Source: Desarmillaria ectypa (taxonomy: Eukaryota; Basidiomycota; Agaricomycetes; Agaricales; Physalacriaceae). Taken from it: 64,000 bases of DNA. Shown here piece by piece: positions 34,779-48,597 of this stretch. The stretch is taken from the NCBI GenBank assembly GCA_030407005.1, contig JAUDYN010000001.1, positions 3,658,001-3,722,000 on the forward strand, in the 5' to 3' direction. A program made the position numbers and the translations under genes. The notes below the pieces were generated by a model. The model saw nothing but the letters and a program-made list of their open reading frames with translations, was not told where the DNA came from and ran no database searches. Numbering within the stretch: the stretch's first letter is position 1; each line of letters opens with the position of its first letter.

Positions 34779-35118
34779 TGTTACAATTTTTCCATTTTTC
34801 TTACCTAATCCAGACTCTTATTGTCCTACATTGCTCATCCATTGATTCACTCATGCTGTCACCCTTTACAACCCTCTTTCTATCATTTGACCTGAACACA
34901 TGGATAATGCACAAATATACACATGCACTATATTTCAGTATATAAGTAACATAGTTTTCATGTATGTTCTGCATCTTCCAACTAAACTTAATCTATATAC
35001 CATTATCCACTCTTCTAAAGACCTCCACTGCTATCCCAATCAGGGTGATTGTCCAAATGTGAGACAGCCCAGGAATTAGCATCTGGTCTCAAGATCATGT
35101 GATAACTGGGTCATAATA
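34779..35118 (+). repeat. 5' LTR of the second-cluster family-A element
   Basis: 340 bp, TGTTACAATTTTTCC to CATAATA (end decayed from TAACA). It has TATATAAG at 34939-34946 and ATCTTCCAACTAA at 34973-34985, again 34 nt after the TATA start. It is directly followed by the primer site and gag. Confidence 0.85.
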
Positions 35119-35131
35119 TTAGTTGGAAGAT
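35119..35131 (+). other. Self-complementary primer-binding site, second subfamily
   Basis: TTAGTTGGAAGAT is the exact reverse complement of 34973-34985 in the preceding LTR. The sequence differs from that of the element at 12671 yet the pairing is kept. Confidence 0.8.
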
Positions 35132-37672
35132 TTCCCAACCACTTCATCACTGCTAGATGCAACAAAACACAAACCTATGCCTGAAGAATGAAAAAACCAG
35201 CAAAACATAACTCTTGGAACCACTATTAGTGGCACAATATTACTGGTGATATTCACCACCCTTTTTGTACTAGCTTACAAAGAGGAAATCAGAGTGTGCT
35301 TATGCAGACAAAGAAACCCACAACCATGACTTCCCCCTCACCCTTCCCCTCACCCTCTCCATGTCCTCCAATGACCAGAAGCCACAAGAGTGGAAGCCAC
35401 AAGTTTGGACATTGAAGTCTAAGAAAACCTCTCCTGTCCCTGGGCCCACTTTGTGAATTCCTCTGAGGAGTTCCCAGTGCATAATGGGTCCTCTGCCAGC
35501 TCCAACATCAGGGTGGAATGACCCTCCTCCCCCATGCCAGAACACCCATGGAATATATGGGCTACAATGCAGCACCGAGAGTCCTCTCCTCTCCCCTACA
35601 CCCTGTCTGCCCATTCTGCCCATGCAAGGATGGGACACTACAACCATGCCAGGATGGAAGATCCCCACCCCTGGACTCATCCCTATGGTCCCTGGGCCAT
35701 TGAAACCCAAGAGTGAGGCTCTTAGCCTAGTGAAGGAACAAACTTCTCCTCCTCCCTCCCTCTCATTGAAATCTGAGACAACAACTCCTCTGACAGTGAG
35801 ACCTCAACCACTCCCCATGCCACTGATGACTCATTCAATATTGATGGAGCTGATTATGAGTGGCCCAAGTTATCTGACATCAACAGGGGACTATTTGGCC
35901 TCTTCAGGACTGCCACCTGGGAGTTACGATGCACTGACATGGAGGCTCAGACCCCTTGGCCCTGAATTCACCCAGAAATGAATGAGTGGCTGGCCCTTAA
36001 CAGGGGCAACCCTGTATGAGGACCCAACCCAGGCTCTAACATCCACACCCATATATGAGCAAATAAATTCCATGAGTTATATCTGCCTGCAGCAGGAGAC
36101 CTGGCCCCAGGTCTATGACCAAGAACAATCAAGGAGTGGTGCATATTGGGACATGTATTATAGGATCTGGCAAGGAGAGAGGCAAACCAAAGAGAGTAGG
36201 TGGGGTGCAGAGCCCAATTTTAGTAGTCTTACAGGCTACTATGGCATGCTAAAATCATTCTAGCCCCAAAATATATTCTATCCACAATATTCACCTGACA
36301 CCCCTGCCTTAATACCCTAACCCTTTCCAGACTTGCCACCCCCATGAGTCTGACAAATCAGCTATCATTCCTATCAGGGTGGTAGTACTCTCTTTGCAGG
36401 CACAGGCAAAGAATCTGAAGCAAGTTCTTTCACCCCTGCAGAACCTCTGTCTGCCACAGCAGAGGAACTTTGACAACAGATGCAAGCCACACTAGCCAAG
36501 AAAGAACAGCACATTAAGGAAATGTATGAGGAACTGGCCAAAGAAGAAGCCATCAGGAATGAGATGACAGAATATCTCCAAGAAAGGAAAAGAACCAGAC
36601 CAAGGAAGGCCAACAAAACCTCCAAGAGAATCCCCCCCCTGACCAGACTGATACTCAATTCTCCAACCATCCCCTAGAAAAGGACCTCCTGACTTGATAC
36701 CAAACCCCATCAGAAATGCCCCTGATAATGCTCCCTATATGGGTATCAAACCCATACTCATCCAGCCTCCAAAGCCATTCAAGGAGGATCATAATGACAT
36801 CAAATACTTTGTAGGCAATTGCACCATCTACTTCAAAGTGTTCCATCACTATTTCCAGATGCCATTGCACCTGGTATTATTTGCAACCTCCCACTTTAAG
36901 GGGGCCATCAAAGACTGGTGGGTTTATAAAAGACCTGAATTTTGAGTCAGTGATGCCTGGGATGGCACCACCACCCACTTCTGATATCTCTCATGGGAAG
37001 ACTTCATCGACATGCTATCTTGACAATTCTGGGACCCTGCAATCGAGAAGATCCATGAGAAGTGCATGTTTGACTTACATATGGGAATCCAACTGGCATC
37101 CCATTACTTTCAGAAATTGGAAGAAGAGGCCAAATTGGCAGAACATTGGGCCAACAAACATGACTGTGGAGCAATGGTCAGGGCAGTCTGCCTTGGCATT
37201 CCCTCCTCCTACATCATGTTCATTTCCAACATGGGTATAAACATTCCCTGCACCTATTCCAAGTGGAAGGAGTAGATTATGCACATGTATGAGAAACACC
37301 AGTGCAAATGGGTCTTCAACCAGACCATCAGAATGCTACAAGAAGGACAGAAAAAGGACTCCTGTCCTCCCCCAACATCAACCCAGTGGCAAAGCTGCCA
37401 CTGGGGCAACAAGTCACTCAGCTCCAAAACTGATAGCCAATACCAGTCCTAGTCAGGATTTGAGTATGGGCTGATGGACAACATATGGGAGATTGGGACA
37501 ACTGATGGAAGTCAACCAATGAAAAGTGGAAGGTCACTGTTTTAGATGCAATGAAAAGGGTCACATGGCAAAGGATTGCCCTAAGAGAAAGGAGTTCAGA
37601 GACATTAGGTCAGTAGGGCCCACTAATGCAGTGGTGCTGCCTATGGCCACAATTGAGAAGGCAAAAGAATAG
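35132..37672 (+). pseudogene. Gag of the second-cluster family-A element
   Basis: A decayed homologue of the gag at 12730. The hydrophobic N-terminal segment is recognisable near 35200-35290, followed by the Pro-rich region, a coiled-coil-like stretch (about 36480-36570), capsid-like FKEDHNDIKYFVGNCTIYFKVFHHYF (read in parts, near 36780-36860) and MFDLHMGIQLASHYFQKLE (37066). The zinc knuckle near 37540-37580 reads CFRCNEKGHMAKDC across frames. Numerous stops and frameshifts. It ends with TAG at 37670-37672. Confidence 0.8.
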
Positions 37673-37704
37673 GTCAACAAGGGTTCGATTCCCCTTGCTT
37701 GACC
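37672..37704 (+). promoter_or_regulatory. Gag/pol junction hairpin, second copy
   Basis: GGTCAA pairs with TTGACC and CAAGGG with CCCTTG, bulged C at 37698, loop TTCGATT. The same position relative to TAG and an AAAA run as at 15432, with different stem bases. The -1 frame is open from here through 38017. Confidence 0.7.
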
Positions 37705-38017
37705 AGTGCCTCAACTGGTGAGTCCTTAGTATCTGTGGGTCAGACTGATATACATCTACACAGACATTTACCTACAAAAAAAAATATGATCTTGTTAACA
37801 ATCCCAAAGCTGAAAACCTCTGAAGAATTAAAAAAGAACAGGTATGTCATCCTGCTACAAGACACTGACACAATTATATATAGAGACTCTCAAGCCCCCA
37901 ATGAAGTGCAGGATTTGCCAGGTGGTGCTGGCACTGCCATGAAGTTCAATGAGCTTGCTTTGGCAAGTTCACCAGATACATGGGTAAAACTGCAGACTGG
38001 GGTCAGTAGATGGGATG
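37672..38017 (+). pseudogene. Start of pol, cut by an inverted element
   Basis: Open frame with NRYVILLQDTD and QDLPGGAGTAMKF, matching the pol N-terminus at 15600-15720 and 43980-44110. It is cut after the codons for SRWD by the minus-strand LTR at 38018. The rest of this pol is not found in the window. Confidence 0.75.
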
Positions 38018-38443
38018 TGTTATGATCCATCTTAGGCATGTGACTTGGGATGTAAGTGGTTCTCTTGGGCTGTTATGCATTTGAACAATCACCCATGTAG
38101 AGAACTGAACTAGGTCTTTAGTGTAGTATGAGAAGAGGTATATAAATGTAATTTAGTCAAAAGATAGAGTACAACAGTGAAGTTTACTCTACTTATATAC
38201 TGTATATATGGTGTTTTATTAATAGGTGAAATGATATGGTCCATGAGAAAACAGTGCAGTTCATGAGAGGATGGTGTGAACTGAATGGATCATGGTCCAA
38301 TGAGAGGGAATAAGGGTGATGGTCTGTGTAAATGGGGGTGTTGGTCAGTAAGAGTGTCAATACAAATACAAACAATGGTTTGATTAGATGGATGAGTCAT
38401 GGATATGACTTGGATAAGATAAGATAATGGAAAAATCATAACA
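38018..38443 (-). repeat. 3' LTR of an inverted family-A element
   Basis: 426 bp in minus orientation (TGTTATGATTTTTCC at 38443 to CATAACA at 38018). The minus strand to its right has the polypurine tract and pol end. ATCTTTTGACTAA occupies the self-primer position. The five bases left of it are GGATG. Confidence 0.88.
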
Positions 38444-41400
38444 TTATCCCCTTGTTAAAGCAGTTGTCCCAACTGCTAAGGCTCTTCTTCAGGGGTGTCA
38501 AGTTGTGTTTCGATTTGACTGATCCAGTACTGATCAATCAGGTTTTTCTATAAGTCTTGATCTAGATTGATGATCCATTTCTGATGTCCATCCTTTCATT
38601 GTGCTAGGTATGCAATATTGCCATTATCAGAATATTTGTGGTCCAGTATCTTGACCACTACTTTGCTTTTGGTTATGATTTTGGGAGTGTATATAGCATG
38701 GTTTACACTGGCCTGGTACTCTTTGATCACTTCCATAGCATTTGGCAGCTCAGTTTCTCTAACCCAGGAATTGTGTTCTCTAGTCCAGCCCTTCCATTTA
38801 ACCAGGTAGTCCATGACTTCTCTAGATGGTTGTCCTCTTTTGGAGCATACTTTTCGAGTATGTGAGTCCAAAACTTCTTTGATTTTGTATTCTTCTTGTC
38901 CATCAATGAGGTCTGGTGGAGGAGGTGGCGGTTGTCATTGATTGAGGAAAGAAGGTGCAGTATATAGCATTAATAACTTTTCATTGAATCAAGGATGTAT
39001 CTTCCAGTGAGATGGCAGTTTTAGCTTGTAGGCTGCTATTCCAGACTTTTCAACAATTTCGAATAGTCCTGTTCATTTGTTGTCAAGTTTCTTCTTGGGT
39101 CATGGAAGGTGGAGGTTGGTGATATCGAGCCAGACCTTATCACCAATGTGGTATTTGTGGGGTGATTGCTTTCACTTGTCATATTGTGCCTTCATTTGTG
39201 ATGCCACCTTCTCCAATGTGTCATGGACTTCTTTATGGACTTTGGCCATGGTTTCAGTGAAGTCAACAGCTGTGGGATTGACAAAGTTGGTTTTTTGGAT
39301 TGACTCAGGAATGAGTTGGAGATTTCGTCTATATAGAGTCATGAAGGGACTTTTGCCAGTAGCTGAATGGATTTGGTTATTATGGGCAAATTCTGCCAGT
39401 GGTAGCCCTGCTACCCAGTCTGTTTGTTGATGGTTGATGAAGATTCAAAGGTATTTCTCAACCTCCTGATTGACTCTCTCTGTCTGTCCATCGGTTTGAG
39501 GATGATATGCCATCAAGGCATTTTGCATGATATTCAGCATTCAGTAGAGTTCCTTCATGAATGCAGATATGAACTGGGGTTCTCGGTCTGATATGACCAC
39601 TTGGGGCATTCTATGTTTTGCATATACATGGTTTCAGAGCATTAGAGCCCATCCTTTAGCAAATAATTCTTTATTGCATGGAATGAGAATTATGGTTTTG
39701 GAGAATCGATCCACTATGACTAGTAGGACATCAAAGCCTTCAGATTCTGGAAGACCAGTGACCATGTCAATGGAAATATGAGTCCATGGAATATCAGGGA
39801 TTGCATTGGGATGAAGAGGAGCAGCCTTGGCCTGCATGTCATTCTTTGTCCTTTGGCATGTTTTGCATCCCTTGATATAGGATTCAATGTCTCTTTTCAT
39901 CTTTGGCCACCAATATTCTCATAAGACAAGTTCTTTAGTTTTAGTGATGCCTGGGTGTCCAGCGATGATATGATCATGATGTTGAGCAATGATATCCCCA
40001 CATAATGAAAGGTCCTGAGGGATGTAGATTCGTCCATCGTACCACAGGATTTCATTTTCCTGTGTAATTCCTTGTTCACAATTAAGGGATTTCTCTATCT
40101 CTTGATCTCATTGACTCTTTTGTCATGTTGCATCTCTTATACATGTAATTCATTCCTCTGTTGTGGGCAGTATCAATGCCTGGAAATGCTCAGGGGAAAG
40201 GACAACTATATCTTGATTGTCTTCCTTTTCTTGATCATGATCATCCCATCAACTGAGAAGATCAGCCTTCTTGTTGGCAATTCCAGCTTTGTGTTGAAGA
40301 ACAAAGTGGTATTCAGCTAATTCCATAACCCATTGGGCTTAGTGTTGGTTTAGCTTTTGGGGCTTCCGGAAGTATTGGAGATTTTGATGATCTATCTAGA
40401 TTTCAATAGTCTCTTTTGCACCCATGAGATAATGGCACTATTCCTCTAAAGCTAGCATGATGGCCAGCAACTCTTTGTCATAGATCTCATAGTTGCATTT
40501 GGTGACTGTCAAGGCTTTTGACATGAAGGCAATGGGTCTCCACTTGCCATTCTGTTCTTGGCTTAGAACAGCACCAATGGCTCTGTTGCTGATGCTGGCT
40601 TCTACCTGAAACTTCCCATCATCTGAGGGAATTATTAGAACTATGTTTGTGATCATCAACCTTTTGAGTTGTGAGAATGCTTGTTCTTGTTCTGATCCTC
40701 AGGTCCAGTCGACCTTCCCAGTCAGTTGAGTGAGAGGTCGGACAATCTTGGAATAATCACAAATGAATTTGCAATAGAAGTTGGTGAATCCTAGGAAGGA
40801 TTGAAGTTCCTTCTTTTCTGTTGGAGTGGGCCACTCTGCTATTCTAGTGATTTTGACTGGATCCATATGGATAGCATCTTCACTGATGATAACTCCCAGA
40901 TACTCAGTTTTGAGTACCTCAAACTCACACTTTTCTGCTTTGAGGAATAGTTTGTTTTCTTACAGATGCTGTAGAACTTGTCAAACAATAATATGATGTT
41001 CTGATAAGGATTTTGTAAATATGAGAATATTGTCAAGGTAAATTGTGACTTTTCCTCCAGTGATTAAATCCTTAAAGATGTTATTCATCATCCACTGGAA
41101 TATGGCTGGTGAATTAGTAAGGCCAAAGAATATGATCATAGGCTCAAAGAGACCTTGATTAGTTCTGAATACAGTCTTTTCTTCATCTTCATCTCGGATT
41201 CATATGTTGTTGTATCCCCATCGTACATCTAGCTTGAAGAAGTATTTGGCTCCTCGTAGCTTGTCAATAAGCTCTGAGATTAGTGGAAGGGGATAATGAT
41301 TCTTGATCATCATTTTGTTCAGTTTGTGATAGTCCTGAACAGGTCATAGAGAGCTGTCCTTTTTCTTAACAAAGAAGAAAGGAGATGCAAAGGGGAATTT

Positions 41401-41475
41401 GGAAGGTCGAATTCTTCCAGAGTCGAGATTTTCATTAAGGAACTTGTCAAGTTGCTCTTGTTCATTTTGGTTGAG
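38444..41475 (-). pseudogene. Pol of the inverted family-A element (RT to chromodomain)
   Basis: Read on the minus strand: RT from about 41470 ([19 protein letters not shown]), RNase H around 40660-40300, integrase finger and core about 40080-39480, C-terminal integrase domain about 39250-38990, chromodomain DYLVKWKGWTREHNSWV (about 38815-38760). Stops are scattered. The gene is cut within the N-terminal RT region at about 41475, where it abuts the gag of a plus-strand element; the 5' parts of both are missing, so the join is a deletion or recombination breakpoint. Confidence 0.85.
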
Positions 41476-43806
41476 AGGTGGCTCCATTATCCTGCCCCCA
41501 GGTCAGCTTCAGGGCCTCTTCAACTGCTTTGTCCTCCTCTGAGGACACCAACCAGACCTCCACAAGAGCAATTCTTGCAACCCACTGGCTGGAACAACCT
41601 GCCCCCACTATAGTGGAAGAATATGTGCAGGACATATGGGCTCAGATCAATGACCCCCCTCTCCCCCCCCCCCCCATACTCCCTTCCCCCTTATCCCCAT
41701 TCCCCTACTTCCACCTGGCCCTATCTCAGGGCTTTACAATCCAACAATCCCAACATGGATCAAAACCACTCCTATGGACCCTGGGCTTGAGGAAGAGACT
41801 CTTGGCCCAGAAGGAGCATGAACTCCTCATCCTCACTCTCCATCATCGAGTTCTCCTCCTCAGACTCCAATGGGAGCTCAAACTCCAAAACAGAGTTCAT
41901 CCTGCTCACCCTGCTTCTCCCACTCACCTCCAACAGTCCCTTCAATCCTGATAGGACAAGCCAAAACTGGCCTGCCCTTATGGCCATTGACTGAGAAATA
42001 CTCGGCCCCATCACATCTATCACCTGGGAACTCAGACGAGCTGATGTTGAGGCCAGAATGGCCTGGCCCAAGCATTGTCCTGACATGGATGAGTGGCTTG
42101 CCCTCAACAGGGGCAATCTAATATGGGGACTGAACCCCAACACCACAATTCGAGCCCAGATTCATGCAAACAGGAACCAGGAGCTTTATCACCCCACCGT
42201 CAGCAATTTGGTACCAGGGCTATGCCCAAGGATGGTAGAGGAATGATGGGAGCTGGGTTGCTCTCTTCAACAGTTATGGCAACTGGAGCTCACCCGAAGA
42301 GAGGAGAATGGACCCAATGTCCAGCTTTGAAGGAGCTAGATATGAGTACAGACACTATGATAGGCTGGGATACTCTCAGCCCCAATATATAAATTTCCCC
42401 AACTATCCTCCTGACACCCCAGTCACAAGACTAAGACCCCTGCCTGATTCACTGCCTTATCATCAGGCATGACAACCAGGCTACCACCCCTATCAGGGTG
42501 GCAGTCTTCTCTTTGCAGGCACCAGAAAAGACATGAAAGCTGAAAATGCTCCTGCAGGACTGTCAACTACTACAGCAACAATAGTGGAACTCTGGCAAGC
42601 AACGAAAACCACACTAGCCAAAAAGGAAAGATACATTGCAGAGATGTGTGAAGAACTCGCAAAAAAAGAATCTGCCAAGAAGATGATGACAGACTATCTT
42701 CATGACAACAACAAAGGGAAGGAATCTAACAGGGGTAGATCCACTGAGCCACCAAGAGGCTATCTGGGTCTAAGGCTGGATCAATTTTCCATTCCAGGAC
42801 CACTCTCCAGAAGAGATCCTCCTGACTCTATCCCCAATCCCATTGGGAATGTGCCTGATGATGCCCCATATTTGGGCATCAAACCCATCCTCATCAAAGC
42901 TCTCCTTCCATTCAAAGAGGACCACAATGATATTGAATGCTTCATGGGTGATTGCATCACCTATTTTAAAGTGTTCCGACATTATTTCCAGGTGCTATTG
43001 CACCTGATCTTATTCATAACCTCTCACTTTGAAGAGGCCGCCAAAGACTGGTGAGTTTATAAGAGACCTGAATTCTGGGTTGGCAATTCCTATGATGGAA
43101 CTGCGCCCACTTCCGCTATCCTGCATGGGAAGACTTCATTGACCTGGTCTCATGCCAATTTTGAGATCCTGCTATTGAGGAGGTCCATGAAAAGCAGATG
43201 TTTGACCTCTGGATGGGAATGCAGCCTGCCTCCTATTACTTCCAGAAGTTAGAAGAAGAGGCTAAATTGGTGGGCTGACGGACCAATGAGCATAAGTGCG
43301 GCATCATGGTGAAGGCCATTTATCTAGGAGTACTATCCTCCTATATGACCTTTATATCAAACATGGGCATCAACATCCTGCACTCATATCTGGAGTGGAA
43401 GGAGTGCATTTCACAAATGTATGAAGAGCACCAGTGCAAATGGGTCTTTGACCAGACCACTGGCATGCCCCAGGATGGGCAGAAGAAGGACTCCCACCCC
43501 AATCCCCCACAACACCCCAGCAGCAAAGCTGCCACTGGAGTGACAAGTTACTCAGCCCCAAAGCTGACTGCTAATACAGAGGTGAGTCAGGATGCTAGAA
43601 TGGGCCAATGGATAACATATGGAGGGGCAGATAAACTGATGGAGATTGATCAACAATGAGCAGAGGATAAATGTTTCTAGTGTGATGAGAAAGGTCACCT
43701 GGCCAAAGATTGCCCTAAGAGAAAGGAGTTCAGAGACATTAGGTCAGTAGGGCCTACTAATGAAGTGATGCCACCTATGACCAAGATTGAGGAGGCAAAG
43801 GACTAG
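41476..43806 (+). pseudogene. Gag of the third plus-strand family-A element, 5'-truncated
   Basis: Starts downstream of the hydrophobic N-terminus. It contains the Pro-rich part (41640-41720, with a C run), coiled-coil-like segment (about 42580-42680), capsid-like FKEDHNDIECFMGDCITYF (42910) and a zinc knuckle about 43672-43720 (with CDEKGHLAKDC). It keeps CGA at 42977-42979 where the gag at 14603 has TGA. Stops and frame changes are frequent. It ends with TAG at 43804-43806. Confidence 0.82.
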
Positions 43807-43838
43807 GTTGACAAGAGTTCAATTCTCCTTGCTCAACC
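43806..43838 (+). promoter_or_regulatory. Gag/pol junction hairpin, third copy
   Basis: GGTTGA pairs with TCAACC, inner stem CAAG with CTTG plus weaker pairs, bulged C at 43832, loop TTCAATT (CpG lost). The outer stem again differs from the other copies but pairs fully. Confidence 0.65.
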
Positions 43839-46800
43839 ATATCTCCTGGAGGTGAGTCCTCAGTCTCTATGAGTCAGACTGACATACATGCATCTAGACA
43901 ATTACCTATGAAAAATATATATTACATGACTTTCCAGACTCCAAAACTGAAGACCATCGAAAAATCGAAAAAGAACAGGTACATCACACTTCTAGAAGAA
44001 GCTGATACCATAATCTATAGTAAATCCCAAACCCCTGACAAGATGCAGGATTTGCCGGGTGGTGCTGACACTGCCACAAAGTCCACCGAGCTAGCACAGC
44101 AAAACTCATTGGATATGCAGGTAAAACCACAGACTGAGGCTAGTAGGTGGAACATTCTCAGACCTTCCAGAAGTCTGAATGCCCCCATGCTCCTCTTGAG
44201 CAGGGAGACAAGTCCACCAGCCTCACCAGGGTCAGTGGGAGACCAGGACAGTGCCTCTCACCAAGGCCAGGATCAGGACCACACACTACTGGGTCCAGTT
44301 GGGAGAAACTTAGTGGCAGAGCTGACTGCAATGCTGATAAGATTCACACCTGACACCATAGTGTACTCCACCAGAACCAGTAGTAGCAGAACCTCAGAAG
44401 CAGCAAGCTGAGTTCTATCTCCTCCTGAGATAGTTTGAGTGCCAAAAGCCACTCAAGCCAAAGAACAGGGGGAAGCCGCTAGCACCCAGGCAGTAAAAAG
44501 GGGGCACAGCAGCAGCAACACCACTGTCATCAAAGTACCCAATGAAGAGGATGACATGGCTTTCCTACAATGGAAAGCAAAACAGTTCAAAGCCAGAACC
44601 ATGATACCTGAAATCCTGCCAGTCATGAGAGTACCCAATCATGTGTGGTACAAACCATTCAGAGTAGATTGAACTCTACATGCAATCTGAAGTATCAAGA
44701 ATCTGGCAGTTGCCAAAGCTATTCTCTCCACTTGGGTTCATCCCAAATGACTTGAAGAGATAACTGATGAGCTCATTCAGAGCTTGAATAATGAAGAGAG
44801 CTCAGTGCATGAGCAGCTCTATGAACTTTGTAAACCAATTCAGTATATCCATAGTACCAAAAGCTCTGGTTGAGACTTCTTGGTGGATATCCAACTAGCT
44901 CCCTGCACAGAGAAAAAGATCTTGATGACCCATGCATTGCTAGATAGTGGCTGCACTGGCAGTTCTATCAACTGATCATACATTCAACAACACCAGTTGG
45001 ATATCAGAAAAGCCACTGCCCCTATTCCCATCTACAATGCAGATGGAACCCACAACAAGGCAGGCAATGTAACTGAATTCATGGAACTCTGAATGACCAT
45101 CAGAGACCATGTTGAACAAATTGACTTTGTGGTCATGGATCTGAGTTCCAAGACAGTATACTTGGGCCATGATTGGCTTAAATGCCATAATTCCCTGGTC
45201 AACTGGAAATTGGGAGTCATAACATTCAGGCAATATTATTGTATAAAAAACTATTTCTCACTCCCCGATTCCAATGAAGAAGACAGATGGGATGAAGAGC
45301 TTGAAGAAGGCAAAACAAACCTTGCTGTAAACATGCAAGAAGAAATTATTCTCTGAGCTGTGCATCATGCAAACAAACTGGCAGCAGCCACAAATGCAGA
45401 AAAACCAAAAAAGACTTTTGAGAAGCTCATACCTCCTCAGTATCAAAGCTTTAGAGACTTGTTCTCTAAAGAAAGCTTTGATGAATTACCAGATTGAAAA
45501 TTCTGGGACCATGCGATTGAACTAACCCCCAATGCTAAATCCACCCTAGACTGTAAAGTCTATCCCCTCAACCAAAATGAACAAGGACAACTCAACAAGT
45601 TTCTTGATAAAAATCTCAACTCTGGGAGGATTCACCCTTCCAAATCCTCTTTTGCCTCTCTCTTCTTCTTTGTCAAGAAAAAGGATGGCTTCTTATGATC
45701 AGTTCAGGATTATCGCAAACTGAATGAAATGATGATTAAAAACCATTATCCCCTTCCCCTAATCTCAGAGCTCATCAACAAATTATGAGGAGCCAAATAC
45801 TTCAGCAAACTAGATGTTTGATAGGGATACAACAATGTACAAATCCAGGAAGGAGATGAAGAGAAAGCCACATTCAGAACCAACTGAGGACTCTTTGAGC
45901 CTATGGTCATGTTCTTTGGCCTCACTAATTCACCAGCCACTTTCCAGTGGATAATGAATGACATCTTTAAGGACTTAATCACCAGAGGAAAAGTCATCAT
46001 ATACCTCAACGACATTCTTATTTTCACCAAATCTCTGTCGAAATATAGAACCATTGTCCAACAAGTCCTCCAACACTTATGAGAAAACAAATTGTTCCTC
46101 AAAGCAGAGAAATGCGAGTTCGAGGTACTCAAGACAGAATACCTTGAAGTCATCATCAGCAAAGATGTGATTCATATGAATCCAGTTAAAATTGCCAGAA
46201 TTGCAGAATAGCCCACTCTGACAAAGAAAAAGGAACTCTAGTCCTTTTTAGGGTTTACCAACTTTTACCAAAAATTCATCTGCGATTATTCAAAAATCAT
46301 ATGACCTCTCACGCAGTTGACTGGCAAGATTGACTGGATATGGGGGTTAGAACAAGAACAGGCATTCACACAAATCAAGGAGTTGATGACCATGAATATA
46401 GTCCTAACTATTCCTTTGAATGATGGGAAATTCCAAGTAGAAGCAGATGCTAGTGATGGAGCCATCAGCACTGTTCTAAGTCAAGAACAGAATGGCAAAT
46501 AAAGGCCAGTCACCTTCATGTCAAAAGCGCTAATGGTCACTGAATGCAACTATGAAATCTATGATAAAGAATTGTTAGCTATTATGCTTGCTTTGGAGGA
46601 GTGACATCATTACCTCATGGGCACCAAGAAAACCATTGAAATCTGGACAGATCATCAAAATCTCCAGTATTTCTGGAAACTCCAGAAGCTGAACCAATGA
46701 CAAGCTCGATGGGTCACTGAGCTGGCTGAATACCACTTTATTCTTCAACATAAAGCTGGAATTGCTAACAAGAAGGCTGATCTTCTCAGTCAAAGGGATG

Positions 46801-48565
46801 ATCATGATCAAGGGAAAGAAGATAATTGAGATGTGATTGTCCTTTCCCCCGAACATTTCTGAGCACTAATCTTGCCCACCAATGAAGAGTGAGTAATGCA
46901 TATAAGAGATGCCACTTGACAAAAAACCCAGTGGGATCAAGGGATTGAGAAATCCCTCAATCATGAATAAGGAATCACCTAAGAAAATGAAGTATTGTGG
47001 TACAATGGGCAAATCTATATTCCTCAAGATTTGTCCCTTCATGGAGAAATCATCATCCAATGCCATGACCATATCATGGCAGGACACCCAGGTATCGCCA
47101 AAACCAAGGAACTCATTCTACAAGAATATTGGTGGCCTAAGATGAAAAGAGATGTCAAATCCTACATCAAAGGATGCAAAACATGCCAAAGAACAAAGAG
47201 CGATATACAGGCAAAAGCCACTCCTCTTCACCCAAATGCAATCCTGAATACCCCTTGGACTCATATATCAGTCGATATGGTCACTGGCCTCCCAAAATCA
47301 GAAGGATTTGACACCTTACTGGTTATCATAGACCGCTTTTCCAAGAACATCATTCTCATTCCATGCAATGAAGAGTTATCTGCAGAAGATTGGGCTCTTA
47401 TGCTCTGAAATCACATATATGCAAAGCATGGAATGCCGCAAGTGGTCATCTCAGACCGAGGACCTCAATTTGTGTCTTTCTTCATAAAGGAGCTATACCA
47501 GATGTTGAACATTATGCAAAATGCATCCACCACATATCACCCACAAACTGATGGACAGACAGAGTGAGTCAATCAAGAGGTTGAAAAGTATCTCTGCATC
47601 TTTGTCAACTATCATCAAACAGACTGGGTCACCTGGCTACCTCTCACCGAATTTGCTCATAACAACAGAGTTCATTCTGCTATCAGCAAAACTCCATTTA
47701 TGGTTCTATATGGACAAAATCCCTGACTCATTCCTGAGTCTATCCAAAAAACCAACTTCACAAACCCAGCAGCTGTAGAATTCACAGAAACAATGGCCAA
47801 AGTCCACAAAAAAGTTCATAATGCTTTGGAAAAAGCAGCAGTGCAGATGAAAGCACAATATGACAAATGAAAGCAATCACCTTGAGAATATCAAATTGGT
47901 GATAAGGTATGGCTTGATACTGCTAATCTTCATCTTCCATGACCAAAAAAAAAACTCAATGACAAATGAACAGGACCATTTGAGATCATTGAGAAGTCAG
48001 GAATGGCAGTGTACAAGTTGAAACTGCCCCCCACTGGAAAATACATCCCTGATTCAATGAGAAATTGTTGACTCCATATATCATGCCCTCTTTCCCAAAT
48101 CAGCAACAACCACTGCCTTCTCCTCCAGATCTCATTGATGGTCAAGAAGAGTACAAAATTGAAGAAGTCTTGGACTTGCACACTCATCGAGTACACTCCA
48201 AATGAGGACAACCATCTAAGGAAGTCACAGACTACCTAGTCAAGTGAAAGGAATAGACCAGAGAACACAACTCTTGGGTCTGAGAAACAGAGATGATAAA
48301 TGCAACAGAAGCAATCAAAGAATACAAGGCTAGCATAAACTGCATCTTATACATTCCAAAAATCATAACCAAAGACAAGATAGTGGTCAAGATACTGGAT
48401 CACAAATACTCCAACAAAGGTGATGTTGCATATCTTGCTCAACACAAGGATGGATATCAAAAGTGGATTATCAACTCAGACAAGAAAATATAGAAAAACT
48501 TGATTGATCAGTACTGGATCAACCAAGTTATATCACAACTGGACACCCCCAAAGAAGAACCTTAG
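43806..48565 (+). pseudogene. Pol of the third plus-strand family-A element
   Basis: Full pol order is recognisable: linker (43980-44640, ending VPNEEDDMAF), protease LLDSGCTGSSIN (about 44940), RT (45560-46200, YLND in place of YLDD at about 46001), RNase H (46440-46800), integrase finger (about 47050-47200), core (HISVDMVTGLPKSEG near 47265; VISDRGPQFVSFFIKE near 47445), C-terminal domain and chromodomain (about 48225-48290). The pol frame is -1 to gag, as in the other copies. Many TGA stops, e.g. in the hairpin at 43809. It ends EEP-stop and the hairpin and polypurine tract follow. Confidence 0.87.
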
Positions 48566-48597
48566 CAGTCAGGATGACTGCTTTAACAAGGGGGTAA

